Below are positions 1 to 8,884 of a stretch of DNA of 64,000 nt, one piece after another. Each line of letters begins with the position of its first letter. The first letter of the stretch is position 1. Below the pieces are notes generated by a model that worked only from the letters and a program-made list of their open reading frames with translations, was not told the origin of the DNA and made no database searches. The stretch is from Burkholderia contaminans. GTDB lineage: Bacteria; Pseudomonadota; Gammaproteobacteria; Burkholderiales; Burkholderiaceae. The stretch spans positions 2,418,001 to 2,482,000 of the forward strand of contig NZ_CP090641.1 of the NCBI RefSeq assembly GCF_029633825.1, written 5' to 3'. Made by a program: the position numbers and the translations under genes.

Positions 1-1340
1 TGGCCGCGTTCGCGATCGAGGCTGCGGCGATAGTGCCGGCACCCGGCGGCGAGCAGCAGCGCGGCGAGCGTGGCCGCCGCGACGTTGACGATCGACATCG
101 AATGACCGACCGCCGCCGGCGCGCCGAACACGCGGTCGGTGAACAGCGCGACGACGGTCGTGCCGATCCCGAGCGCGATCAGGTTCGACACGAGCAGGAA
201 CAGCGCGGAGATCTGCGCGCGCATCTGGTTCGGCGCGAGCGTCTGCATCGCGGCGGTGGACGTCGGCATCGGGAACGACGCGAAGAACATCGCGACGACG
301 AGCATCGCGAGCGACGCATGCAGCGAATCGAGCTGCGTGAACAGCGTCGCGGGGATCACCATGCACGCGGCGCCGATCGCGCCGGCGCGCATCGGCGCAT
401 CGCTGCGGCCGCGCTTGAGCAGCCAGTCGTTGAGCCAGCCGCCGCAGAACACGCCGGCCGTGTTCGCGACCAGCAGCACGATGCCGAGCGTGTAGCCGGC
501 TTCGACGGCCGTCATCCCGAAGCGGCGGATATAGAACGCGGGCGTCCAGCTCAGCAGGCAGTACAGCGTCATCGCGTAGAACGAGAAGCCGAGGTAGTGA
601 CACGAGAAGGTCGCGCGATGCGTGCCGACGAAACGCAGCGAATCGCGCATCGACACGCGCCGCACGGCGCCCGAGCGATCCTGCGCGAGCCCCTTGCGTT
701 GCGGGTCGCGCACGGTCGCGGCGAACAGCAGTGCCACGAGGATTCCCGGCAGCCCGACGATCAGGAACGTGACCTGCCACGCATGCACCTGGCCGACCAC
801 CGGCAGCGTGAACGCGCTCGCATGCTTGAGCAGCGCGATCACGTAGCCGCCGATCAGGAACGCGACACCGCCGCCGATGAACGAGCCGAGCGAATACACG
901 GCGATCGCGCGCCCGAACTTCTCCTTCGGGAAGTAGTCGGCGAGCATCGAATACGCGCCGGGCGACAGCGCGGCTTCGCCCACGCCGACGCCCATCCGCG
1001 CGATGAACATCTGAACGAAATGCTGGCTGAGCCCGCACGCGGCGGTCGCGACGCTCCACAGCGCGATGCCGAGCGAGATGATCCGCGGCCGCGCGTAACG
1101 ATCGGCGAGATAGGCGACGGGCAGCCCCATCACCGCATAGAACAGCGAGAACGCGAAACCGTTCAGCAGGCTGAACTGCGTGTCGGACAGGTGCAGGTCG
1201 CGCTTGATCGGCTCGATCATCAGCACGAGGACCTGGCGGTCGACGAACGAAAAGACGTACGCGAGCATGCAGATGACGACGACATACCATTCGTACGTAT
1301 AGCGCTTGCCGTCGGCAGCGCGGGCCGTGGATGCGGACAT
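1..1340 (-). CDS. MFS transporter, spinster-like (3' end outside window)
   Basis: Major facilitator superfamily carrier of the inner membrane. The protein opens with a short cytoplasmic tail and a first helix ending in FVDRQVL, a pattern typical of spinster-type and related organic-acid carriers. The motif-A loop between helices 2 and 3 reads GLPVAYLADRYARPR. At least ten hydrophobic helices are visible before the gene runs off the left edge. The ATG at 1340 is preceded on the minus strand by CTGGAGAA at normal spacing. It is divergent from the porin at 1751, so an outer- and an inner-membrane entry route may share a promoter region. The substrate cannot be told from sequence. Confidence 0.85.
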   Translation of the reverse strand, partial: MSASTARAADGKRYTYEWYVVVICMLAYVFSFVDRQVLVLMIEPIKRDLHLSDTQFSLLNGFAFSLFYAVMGLPVAYLADRYARPRIISLGIALWSVATAACGLSQHFVQMFIARMGVGVGEAALSPGAYSMLADYFPKEKFGRAIAVYSLGSFIGGGVAFLIGGYVIALLKHASAFTLPVVGQVHAWQVTFLIVGLPGILVALLFAATVRDPQRKGLAQDRSGAVRRVSMRDSLRFVGTHRATFSCHYLGFSFYAMTLYCLLSWTPAFYIRRFGMTAVEAGYTLGIVLLVANTAGVFCGGWLNDWLLKRGRSDAPMRAGAIGAACMVIPATLFTQLDSLHASLAMLVVAMFFASFPMPTSTAAMQTLAPNQMRAQISALFLLVSNLIALGIGTTVVALFTDRVFGAPAAVGHSMSIVNVAAATLAALLLAAGCRHYRRSLDRERG

Positions 1341-1750
1341 GCGGATTCTCCAGGAGCGGGCGGTGGAAACGCGCGGCAGCGGCCTGGCGGGCCGGGCGCC
1401 GTCGCGGCGCGAAAGCGTGCGGGGGCACGTGTCGGAGACGCAGCGTAGTCGGCCAAATCCGGCCGCCATAGCCGGAGTGACAGCCGCGCCACACGGGCAT
1501 TTACCGACCCGGATAAAGAAAACACCAGGGTCTCGCGCGCCGGCCGCCGCGCAGCGCGCCTGCGGCGGGGCGCGCGTGCATCATGCGGCGCATCTATAAG
1601 CGTTATAGAGCGCATTGCGTCGACGTCCGAAATTGTCGTTCCTAGACTCGGCCCGTTTTTGATCGGCAGCGTTGGCCCTTTGCGGCGAACGCGCTTCATG
1701 CCACGCGGCGCGATGCCGACCGGCGCCGCAAACTCTACGGGACGACGACG
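1341..1750. other. Divergent intergenic region between MFS carrier and porin
   Basis: 410 bases without a convincing gene. It should carry the promoters of both flanking genes. The only clear structure is a 17-bp perfect palindrome at 1593-1609, listed separately. A Shine-Dalgarno-like GGGACGACGACG tract precedes the porin ATG. Confidence 0.5.
1593..1609. promoter_or_regulatory. Perfect palindrome, candidate regulator operator
   Basis: The sequence TCTATAAGCGTTATAGA has 7-bp arms around a 3-nt centre and contains the T-N11-A form favoured by LysR-type regulators. It lies about 140 bp upstream of the porin ATG in the divergent region. A LysR gene sits just beyond the porin, so it is a natural candidate ligand, but the pairing is inferred. 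Confidence 0.4.
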
Positions 1751-2869
1751 ATGAACCAACCGAACGGGCGGGCCGACCGGCTTGCCGTACCGCTTGCCGC
1801 GCTGCTTGCCTGCGCGGCGCTGCCCGCATTCGCGCAATCGAGCGTGACGCTCTACGGCCGCATCGACACCGCGATCGAATACGCGAACGCCGGGCCGAAC
1901 CACGTGACGCGCATGGGCAGCGGCAACCTGTGGGCGTCGCAGTGGGGGCTGAAGGGTGTCGAGGATCTCGGCGGCGGCTACGCGACGATCTTCAAGCTGG
2001 AAGACGGCTTCAATGCGGGAAGCGGCGCACTGTCGAACGGCAGCGCACTGTTCGGCCGCGAGGCGTGGGTCGGCGTCACGGGGCCGTTCGGTGGCGTGCA
2101 GTTCGGCGAGCTTTACACGATCCTGCACACGACGCTCGTCACGTACAGCCTGCCGGGCCTCGGCGCGGGGCTCGCGTGGGGCAACGCGACGAACAACTTC
2201 GTCGGGCCCGCGTTCCTGCGCGTGCGCAACTCGATGCGCTACACGTCGCCGCGCGCGGCGGGCTTCATGCTGAGGGCGATGGCCGCGCGCGGCACCAACG
2301 GCGCGGCCGGCCAGCCGGCGACGCTCGGCGATACGTACGGCGCGGGGCTCAACTACGTGCAAGGCGGCCTGTCGGTCGACGTCGACTACATGCAGCAGAA
2401 GTTCAGCCCGGTGGCTGCGGCCGCGCTCGGCGACACGAGCCCGGCCGCGAACGGCAACTACACGCTGGGCGCGATTTCGTACGATTTCCGCGTCGTGAAG
2501 GTCGCCGCGCTGTACATGCGCCATCGCGGCGGCCCCGACGTCGCGACCGCGATCGACAGCCAGAGCGCGTATCCGCACAGCGACATCATGGAGCTGAGCG
2601 CGACGGTGCCGATCGGGCGTGCGTCGCTGCTGCTGAGTGTCGGCCATTACCACAAGGTCGCGGACAGCGACGGCAACGCCGATTCGTACGGCATCCGATT
2701 CGACTATCCGCTGTCGAAGCGCACCGTGCTGTACACGGGCGCCGCGATGGTGCGCAACGGCGCGCACGCACGCTTCGTCGTGAACGGCGCGGCGGGTGGC
2801 GGCGCCGCGGTCGCGAAGCCGGGCGCGACCGCGAGTTCGATCGTCGCGGGCATCCTCACGTCGTTCTGA
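1751..2869 (+). CDS. Outer-membrane general porin (OmpC/Omp32-like family)
   Basis: Trimeric beta-barrel porin of the beta-proteobacterial type, 372 residues. A Sec signal peptide of about 28 residues ends ALPAFA-QS, and the mature protein starts with SSVTLYGRIDTAIEY, the classical first strand of Burkholderia porins. Typical motifs follow: WGLKGVEDLGGG, FKLEDGFN and FGREAWVG. The chain ends in Phe, as the BAM insertion signal requires. It probably admits the small hydrophilic solute handled by the neighbouring MFS carrier and dehydrogenases; that link is inferred from position. Confidence 0.93.
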   Translation: MNQPNGRADRLAVPLAALLACAALPAFAQSSVTLYGRIDTAIEYANAGPNHVTRMGSGNLWASQWGLKGVEDLGGGYATIFKLEDGFNAGSGALSNGSALFGREAWVGVTGPFGGVQFGELYTILHTTLVTYSLPGLGAGLAWGNATNNFVGPAFLRVRNSMRYTSPRAAGFMLRAMAARGTNGAAGQPATLGDTYGAGLNYVQGGLSVDVDYMQQKFSPVAAAALGDTSPAANGNYTLGAISYDFRVVKVAALYMRHRGGPDVATAIDSQSAYPHSDIMELSATVPIGRASLLLSVGHYHKVADSDGNADSYGIRFDYPLSKRTVLYTGAAMVRNGAHARFVVNGAAGGGAAVAKPGATASSIVAGILTSF

Positions 2870-2955
2870 ACGCTTCGGACGATTCGGACGATTCGGTCGC
2901 TTTGGTCGGTTTGACCGCCTAGCACCTGCGTGCGCATCCGCACCCGCTTGTGCCG

Positions 2956-3990
2956 CTACGCGCAGGCGGGCGGTTGCGGCGCGAGCCATGCGTCGAACGG
3001 CGCCAGCTCGCCGATGTTGAACAGTTCGAGCAGCAGCGCGCGCAGCCAGCGATGGCCGGGGTCGGCGTCGAAGCGCCGATGCCAGTATGCGTTGACGGCC
3101 CATTCGCCCGCACCGGCGATCTCGTACAGCGCACACGGCTGCCGCGCCGCGAACGTGATCGCGATCGTCTCCGGCAGGATCAGCGCATAGTCGCCGTCCT
3201 GCAACAGCGCGGGCACCACCAGGAAATCGGGAAGCGCCGCGCGCACGCGCGGCATCAGCCCGTGCCGCTCCAGCAGCTGCATCGATTGCGGATGCGACGC
3301 GACCGCGACGAAGCGCAGCGTCTCGGGCGCGTCGCCATCGAGCACGTAATCGGCGGGCAGCGCGACGCGCTGCGCGGTGCGGCGCGGCATCAGCAGCACG
3401 CAGCGCTCGTGCAGCAGCGCGGTGCGCTGGAAGTGGCTCGACGCGTCGGCAAAATGCCCGAGCGCGAAGTCGATCCGCCCCGATTCGAGCGCGACGTTGA
3501 GCTGGCATTCGTCGACGTGCAGCGTCTCGATCACCGCACCCGGCGCGCGGCGGTCGAATGCGGCAAGCAGCGTCGGCAGGAACGCGCTCGCCGCGAAATC
3601 GCTCATGTGCAGGCGGAACACGCGCTGCGTGCTGTCGGGCGTGAAGCGCGAGCCTTCGTCGAGCACGTCCTGCAGGATTGCGAGCGCCTTGTCGACCGAC
3701 AGCGCGAGCCGCTGCGCGCGCGGCGTCGGCTCGACGCCGGTGCCGGTGCGCACGAACAGCGCGTCGCGGAACATCAGCCGCAGCCGGCCGAGCGCGTAGC
3801 TGACGGACGGCTGCGTGACGCCGAGCCGCAGCGCCGCGCGGCCGACATGCCGCTCCTCGTACACGGCACGAAACGTCTTCAGCAAGTTGAGGTCGAGATC
3901 CTGCACGCGCAGTTCGGACGGGTCGGTGTCGTGCGGTGCGGATTCGTTGCGGGCCGGGGCCGCCGGGCGGCCAGGTGCGGAGTACGTCAT
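2956..3990 (-). CDS. LysR-family transcriptional regulator
   Basis: 344-residue LTTR. After a poorly conserved N-terminal tail of about 30 residues comes LNLLKTFRAVYEERHVGRAALRLGVTQPSVSYALGRLR in segments, the winged helix-turn-helix, followed by the effector-binding domain (SDFAASAFLPTLLAAF, DFALGHFAD). The ATG at 3990 overlaps the stop of the upstream AraC gene by four bases (ATGA), so the two regulators are translationally coupled. This double-regulator arrangement next to the dehydrogenase pair suggests they sense the same compound or its breakdown product. It could also act on the porin, which it faces convergently, through the palindrome at 1593-1609. Confidence 0.9.
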   Translation of the reverse strand: MTYSAPGRPAAPARNESAPHDTDPSELRVQDLDLNLLKTFRAVYEERHVGRAALRLGVTQPSVSYALGRLRLMFRDALFVRTGTGVEPTPRAQRLALSVDKALAILQDVLDEGSRFTPDSTQRVFRLHMSDFAASAFLPTLLAAFDRRAPGAVIETLHVDECQLNVALESGRIDFALGHFADASSHFQRTALLHERCVLLMPRRTAQRVALPADYVLDGDAPETLRFVAVASHPQSMQLLERHGLMPRVRAALPDFLVVPALLQDGDYALILPETIAITFAARQPCALYEIAGAGEWAVNAYWHRRFDADPGHRWLRALLLELFNIGELAPFDAWLAPQPPACA

Positions 3991-4961
3991 CGGGGTTGCC
4001 TCGCGGTGACGGAAGGCGCGTGGCCGTACCGCCGCGCATATGCCTTCGCGAAATGGCCGAAGCCATGGATGCCGTGTGCGATCAGCACGTCGGTCACGCT
4101 GCGCGCGTCGCCGCATTGCAGCGCCGCGTGCACGGCGGCGAGCCTGCGATCGCGCACATAGGCGGCCGGCGTGGTGTGCAGGAATGCGCGGAACGCGTGC
4201 TGCAGCGTGCGTGGCGCGACGCCCGCGACGGCCGCCAGCGCGGCGAGTGCGAGCGGTTCGCCGAGGTGCGCGTCGACGTGATCGCATGCGCGCCGCACGT
4301 GTGCCGGCAGCGGCGGCGTGCCGCGCGTGAGCGCATCGCTGTACGAATGCGGCAGGTGCGTGAGCAGCAGCGACATCAGCCACGTCGTGAGGTCGGCGCC
4401 GAAGGTCGTCGCGGCCGTGCCGATGCCCGGCTGCGCGCCGAGCCGGCACAGGTATTCGAAGGTCGGCAGCAGCAGCGCGGCGCCCGCGCCGGTGCCACCG
4501 GCCGCGAGATCGAACTGCAGCGGCCGCGTGAGCGTGGCCTGCAGCATGTCCTGCAACTTGCGTTCGAGCGCGCCGCGTTCGAGTCGCAGCACGAGGTTGC
4601 GGCAATCGGGGCTCGTGCTCAGGCGGCTCGCGAGCGCCGGCGACGACACGGTCAGTTCGCCGGGGCCGGCGCGCGCGACGACGCTGCCGGCCTGCAGCTC
4701 GCATGCACCGGCGAGCGTCAGCCTGAACAGGAAGTGGTCGGCGTCGTCGCCGAAATCGATGCGCGTTTCGCGGCCATAGCAGAGTTCGAGCAGCGCGCCG
4801 TGATGCAGCGGCACTTCGTACAGCTCCGCATGAAACGGATCGAGGCCGCGCGCGGCCATCCGGTGTGGCCCGAGGCGGTGCGCGACCGCGCGTTCGACTT
4901 CATCGGGGGCGTGCAGTGTGCCGAGCCGGTTCGGCGCATGGCGGGACAGGGCGATATCCAT
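3987..4961 (-). CDS. AraC-family transcriptional regulator
   Basis: 324 residues. The N-terminal half matches the AraC-binding-like domain 2 type (ELYEVPLHHGALLELCYG). The C-terminal third carries the double HTH with RTLQHAFRAFLHTTPAAYV and a degenerate second helix pair ending HGFGHFAKAYARRYGHAPS. It is divergent from the opine-dehydrogenase-like gene, with 156 bp between starts, and leads a two-gene regulatory operon with the LysR gene. A role as activator of the 5118-7246 operon is inferred from this geometry. Confidence 0.9.
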   Translation of the reverse strand: MDIALSRHAPNRLGTLHAPDEVERAVAHRLGPHRMAARGLDPFHAELYEVPLHHGALLELCYGRETRIDFGDDADHFLFRLTLAGACELQAGSVVARAGPGELTVSSPALASRLSTSPDCRNLVLRLERGALERKLQDMLQATLTRPLQFDLAAGGTGAGAALLLPTFEYLCRLGAQPGIGTAATTFGADLTTWLMSLLLTHLPHSYSDALTRGTPPLPAHVRRACDHVDAHLGEPLALAALAAVAGVAPRTLQHAFRAFLHTTPAAYVRDRRLAAVHAALQCGDARSVTDVLIAHGIHGFGHFAKAYARRYGHAPSVTARQPR

Positions 4962-5117
4962 TCACGAACCTCGTAGCGGATGCGGATGCGGCGGGCGCGG
5001 CGGCGTGCACATTGCCGCGATTGCGTTGCGCGAACGGGCGCGCCGTTGCGCGTTTTGAAGCGACGCGGTGAAAGCCGCCGCGTAGTCTGGGAAACACTCA
5101 ATCACCGGGAGAAGACG

Positions 5118-6242
5118 ATGAAGGTATGTGTTCTGGGCGGCGGCCACGGGTGCCATGCGGCGGCGATCGACCTGCTCGAGAAGGGCCATGACGTGACGTG
5201 GTGGCGGCGTGACCGCGAGCCGCATGCGCGGTTGCGCGAGCTGGGCGTGCTGAACGTGACCGACTATCGCGGCAAGCGCGCGGTGCCGCTCGGCGATGCG
5301 CCGGGTGCGATCCGCCTGACCGGCGATCTCGCGGCCGCGCTGCGCGGCGCGCAGTTGGTCGTGGTGCCGCTGCCTGCCACGTCGCACGACGCGCTCGCCG
5401 CACAGGTTGCGCCGTTGCTGGAGGACGGCCAGGTCGTGTTTCTGCCGCCCGGCACGTTCGGCAGCTTCGTGTTCGCGCAGGCGGCGGCTGATGCCGGAAA
5501 CCGTTCGCGCGTCGCATTCGCCGAGACGGGCACGCTGCCGTACCTCGTGCGCAAGCATGGCGACAACGACGTCGTGATCAGCGCGTATGCAACGCGCTTG
5601 CCGACCGGCGTGTTGCCGGCGACTGCGGCCGGCTGGGCGTTCGACGTGCTGCGCGCGGGCTATCCGTCGGTCGAGCCGGTCGAGGATGCGTTGTCCGGCG
5701 CGCTGATGAACGCGGGGCCCGTGATCCATCCGCCGCTGATCCTGATGAACGCCGGGCCGCTCGAACACTTCGACGCATGGGACATCCACAACGAAGGCAC
5801 GCAGCCGTCGATCCGCCGCGTGACGAATGCGCTCGACGCCGAACGCATCGCGTTGCGTGACGCGCTCGGCTACCGCGCGCCGCATTTCCCGCTCGCGGAT
5901 CATTACGCGACCGAAGGCGACGAATGGATGTACGGGCGCGGCGCGCACGGCAAGCTGACCGATAGCGGCGACTGGCGCGAGAAGATCGATTTGCGTACCC
6001 ATCGCTACATGCTCGAGGACACCCGGCTCGGGCTGTCGTTCATCGTGTCGTGCGGGCGCTGGGCCGGCGTGCCGACGCCGGTTGCGCAGGGGCTGCTGAG
6101 CATCGCGAGTGCGGTTGCGGAGCGCGACCTGTATGCGCAAGGGCGCACGCTGGAGCGGCTGGGCATTGCGGCGCTGTCGAAGGACGCGATGCGTGCGCTG
6201 CTCGACGTGGGCGTCACGGGCGTCACGGGAGTTTCAGCATGA
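5118..6242 (+). CDS. Octopine/nopaline dehydrogenase-family NAD(P) oxidoreductase
   Basis: 374 residues. The N-terminus MKVCVLGGGHGCHAAAIDLL is a Rossmann dinucleotide site. The middle and C-terminal parts match the NAD/NADP octopine/nopaline dehydrogenase alpha-helical domain, with the signature stretch GPVIHPPLILMNAG followed by LEHFDAWDIHNEG containing a conserved His. Family members reversibly reduce imines made from an amino acid and a 2-oxo acid, though many bacterial members act on other 2-hydroxy or 2-amino acids. The start at 5118 follows GGGAGAAG. It overlaps the next gene by four bases, so the two enzymes probably act in sequence. The HcnABC-type opine-oxidase-like operon nearby makes an opine or N-substituted amino acid substrate attractive but unproven. 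Confidence 0.82.
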   Translation: MKVCVLGGGHGCHAAAIDLLEKGHDVTWWRRDREPHARLRELGVLNVTDYRGKRAVPLGDAPGAIRLTGDLAAALRGAQLVVVPLPATSHDALAAQVAPLLEDGQVVFLPPGTFGSFVFAQAAADAGNRSRVAFAETGTLPYLVRKHGDNDVVISAYATRLPTGVLPATAAGWAFDVLRAGYPSVEPVEDALSGALMNAGPVIHPPLILMNAGPLEHFDAWDIHNEGTQPSIRRVTNALDAERIALRDALGYRAPHFPLADHYATEGDEWMYGRGAHGKLTDSGDWREKIDLRTHRYMLEDTRLGLSFIVSCGRWAGVPTPVAQGLLSIASAVAERDLYAQGRTLERLGIAALSKDAMRALLDVGVTGVTGVSA

Positions 6243-7246
6243 GCGCGGCCGAATTGACGCGCGTGCACGTGCTCGGCGCGGGGCGCATGGGGCAGGGGAT
6301 CGCGCTCGTGTTCGCGTTCGCGGGGCTCGACGTGACGCTGATCGACTTCAAGCGGCGCGATGCGGTTGGCCAACGCGCCTTCGACGATCGCGCGCGCGAC
6401 GAGATCGCGAGGCCGTTGCACGCGCAGGTCGCGCTCGGTCGCATCGACGCCGCGCAGGCCGATGCGGTCGTCGCGCGCATCGCGATCGTCGCGCGGGACG
6501 GCGCTGCCGAAGCCGTGCGTGATGCGGAGGTCGTGTTCGAGGCGCTGCCCGAGGTGCTCGACGCAAAGGCGGATGCATTGCGCTGGCTCGGCGAGCATGT
6601 CGATGCGCGCGCAACGATTGCGTCGACCACGTCGACGTTCGTCGTCACCGAATTGCAGCGCCATGTCGTTCACCCCGAACGGATGCTGAACGCGCACTGG
6701 CTGAACCCCGCATTGCTGATGCCGCTCGTCGAGATCAGCCGCAGCGACGCAACCGACCCGTCGGTGGTCGATGCGCTCGCCGCGCTGCTTGTGCGCGTCG
6801 GCAAGAAGCCGGTGATTTGCGGGCCGGCGCCCGGCTACATCGTGCCGCGCATCCAGGCGCTCGCGATGAACGAGGCCGCGCGGATGGTCGAAGAGGGTGT
6901 TGCAAGCGCGGAGGATATCGATACGGCCATCCGCACGGGTTTCGGCCCGCGCTTCGCGGTGCTCGGGCTGCTCGAATTCATCGACTGGGGCGGCTGCGAC
7001 ATCCTGTACTACGCGTCGAAGTACCTGGCCGGCGAGATCGGCCCGCGCTTCGCGCCGGCCGCGAGCGTCGTGCGCAACATGGAAACCGGGCGCGACGGTG
7101 TGCGCACGGGGGCCGGCTTCCACGACTATGCGAACGTGGACGTGCCCGCATACATGCGGCAGCGGCTCGGCGAATTCGCGCGGCTGCTCGATCACCTGGG
7201 ATTGGCGCCGGTGTTCGACGGCGGGCGGCGCGACCCGCGCGAGTAG
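6239..7246 (+). CDS. 3-hydroxyacyl-CoA dehydrogenase-family NAD oxidoreductase
   Basis: 335 residues. An N-terminal Rossmann fold (VHVLGAGRMGQGIALVFAFAG) is followed by EALPEVLDAKADALRWL, by NAHWLNPALLMPLVEI with the catalytic His, and by the helical C-terminal domain with PGYIVPRIQALAMNEAARM. The length is nearer to single-function 3-hydroxybutyryl-CoA or L-carnitine dehydrogenases than to long FadB proteins. Those two activities cannot be separated by eye. It overlaps the upstream opine-dehydrogenase-like gene (ATGA), and a hairpin about 40 bp past its stop should end transcription. Confidence 0.85.
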   Translation: MSAAELTRVHVLGAGRMGQGIALVFAFAGLDVTLIDFKRRDAVGQRAFDDRARDEIARPLHAQVALGRIDAAQADAVVARIAIVARDGAAEAVRDAEVVFEALPEVLDAKADALRWLGEHVDARATIASTTSTFVVTELQRHVVHPERMLNAHWLNPALLMPLVEISRSDATDPSVVDALAALLVRVGKKPVICGPAPGYIVPRIQALAMNEAARMVEEGVASAEDIDTAIRTGFGPRFAVLGLLEFIDWGGCDILYYASKYLAGEIGPRFAPAASVVRNMETGRDGVRTGAGFHDYANVDVPAYMRQRLGEFARLLDHLGLAPVFDGGRRDPRE

Positions 7247-7282
7247 TGCTGGTCGCGCGGACCACCCGGCCGCGCGCGCTCG

Positions 7283-7312
7283 CGGTGCCACGATAGCGCG
7301 CACGTGGCACCG
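7283..7312. terminator. Hairpin between convergent genes
   Basis: A 10-bp perfect stem (CGGTGCCACG / CGTGGCACCG) with a 10-nt loop lies between the convergent dehydrogenase and MHS-symporter genes. There is no clear T-run, so it would be a weak intrinsic or bidirectional terminator. Confidence 0.55.
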
Positions 7313-7380
7313 TGAGCCGGTGAGCCGCTCGCCCGCCGGAAACGGCGAAGGCACGGATGCGGCCCGCGCGTGCAGCACGC

Positions 7381-8718
7381 TCACGCCGTGTCGCCACGCG
7401 TGCCGGCGTCGGGCGCGACGTGCGTCTCGCGCATCACGCACAGCGTCGCGACGGTCACGAGGCCGAGCGCGATGAGGAACAGCGATACCGGCCACGACGC
7501 CTGGTAGCGCACGAGCAGCGCGGTCGCGATCAGCGGCGACATCCCGCCCGCGAAGATCGATGCGACTTCATGCCCGAGCGCGACACCGGAGTAACGCACC
7601 TCGGTGCTGAACAGCTCGCCGACGAGTGCGGGCAGCGTGCCGATCATCGCGCCGTGGCTCACGGCGGTGCCGACCGTGAGCGCGAGCCACACGAGCGGCG
7701 TCGCGCGTGTGTCGAGCAGCCAGAAGAACGGGAACGCGCACGCGACGAGGCTCAGCGCGCCGATCAGGTACACGGGTTTGCGGCCGATCCGGTCGGACAG
7801 CCGGCCCCACGCGAGCATCGCGCCCATCTCGACGATCATCGCGATCATCACGCCGGTCAGCATCACGCCGTTCGGGATGCCGACGTATTTGCCGTAGACG
7901 AGCGAGAACGCGAGGAAGATGTACGCGCCGCCGTTCTCGGCCACGCGCAGCCCCATCGCGAGCAGGATTTCCTTCGGATGGCGGCGGATGCACTCGACGA
8001 TCGGCAGGTGCGTGTGCGCGCCGCGCTTGCCCGCCTGCTCGAAGTCGCGGCTTTCGGGCAGGTGGCGGCGGATATAGATGCCGATCGCGAAGATCACGAT
8101 GCTCGCGAGGAACGGCAGCCGCCAGCCCCAGGTGCGGAACGCGTCGGCCGGCAGCGCCTGCGCGGCGAGAAACGCGGCCGACGACAGCACGAAGCCGCCG
8201 CCCACGCCGAGCTGGCTCCACGCGGCGTAGTAGCCGCGCTGTTCCGGCGGGGCGTTCTCGCTGATCATCAGCACGCCGCCGCCCCATTCGCCGCCCGACG
8301 CGATGCCTTGCAGCAGCCGCAGCACGACGAGCGCGGCCGGTGCCCACAAGCCGACCTGCGCATAGGTCGGCAGCAGGCCGATCGCGAAGGTCGATGCACC
8401 CATGATCAGCAGCGTCCAGACGAGTGACGCCTTGCGCCCGTAGCGATCGCCGACGTGGCCGAACACGATCCCGCCGAGCGGCCGCGCGACGAAGCCCAGC
8501 GCGAAGGCCGCGAACGCGGCGAGGCTGCCGGCGAGCGGCGATGCGCCGGGCGGAAAGAACACGTGGCCGAATACCAGCGCGGCGGCCGTGCCGTAGACGA
8601 AGAAGTCGTACCACTCCATCGCGTTGCCGGCGACGGAGGCGATGACGATCCGGCGCAGCTGCCGGTCGGCGAGCGGCCGGGCGGCGCTCGGGGATTGCAC
8701 GGTGTCGGTCGGATACAT
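7381..8718 (-). CDS. MHS-family MFS metabolite:H+ symporter
   Basis: 445 residues with about 12 membrane helices. The N-terminus (RRIVIASVAGNAMEWYDFFVYGTAAAL) and GHVGDRYGRKASLVWTLLIMG are hallmarks of the metabolite:H+ symporter family (ShiA, ProP and alpha-ketoglutarate carriers). The ATG at 8718 was chosen because the residues upstream are low-quality and the family starts just before the RRIVIAS helix. It lies downstream of the ABC/flavoenzyme operon on the same strand, 166 bp after the binding-protein gene with a hairpin between, so it is probably transcribed separately. Substrate unknown; a dicarboxylate or product of the adjacent pathway is plausible. Confidence 0.88.
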   Translation of the reverse strand: MYPTDTVQSPSAARPLADRQLRRIVIASVAGNAMEWYDFFVYGTAAALVFGHVFFPPGASPLAGSLAAFAAFALGFVARPLGGIVFGHVGDRYGRKASLVWTLLIMGASTFAIGLLPTYAQVGLWAPAALVVLRLLQGIASGGEWGGGVLMISENAPPEQRGYYAAWSQLGVGGGFVLSSAAFLAAQALPADAFRTWGWRLPFLASIVIFAIGIYIRRHLPESRDFEQAGKRGAHTHLPIVECIRRHPKEILLAMGLRVAENGGAYIFLAFSLVYGKYVGIPNGVMLTGVMIAMIVEMGAMLAWGRLSDRIGRKPVYLIGALSLVACAFPFFWLLDTRATPLVWLALTVGTAVSHGAMIGTLPALVGELFSTEVRYSGVALGHEVASIFAGGMSPLIATALLVRYQASWPVSLFLIALGLVTVATLCVMRETHVAPDAGTRGDTA

Positions 8719-8850
8719 GGCGGACTCTGAAGGGGGAGGCAGGCGCGTGCCGTCTGTGCAGCACTGCGGGCTAGTGTTGTCGGCACCGCGCCCCCGGTCA
8801 AATCCGCAGAAAAAGGGGAGGGTCATCACTCCCGCTGATGATGGTCATGC

Positions 8851-8874
8851 GGCGCGCGGCCGTGCCCGCGCGCC
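8851..8874 (-). terminator. GC hairpin after the ABC/oxidase operon
   Basis: GGCGCGCGG and CCGCGCGCC form a perfect 9-bp stem with a 6-nt loop, starting about 10 bases past the stop codon of the binding-protein gene. No T-run follows on the minus strand, so its strength is uncertain. Confidence 0.45.
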
Positions 8875-8884
8875 CGGCATGCCG

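Noticed and set aside
33-1448. Long Arg/Glu/His-rich plus-strand frame at the left edge
   Set aside because: Composition is typical of antisense GC-rich frames; the minus-strand MFS protein has clear family motifs.
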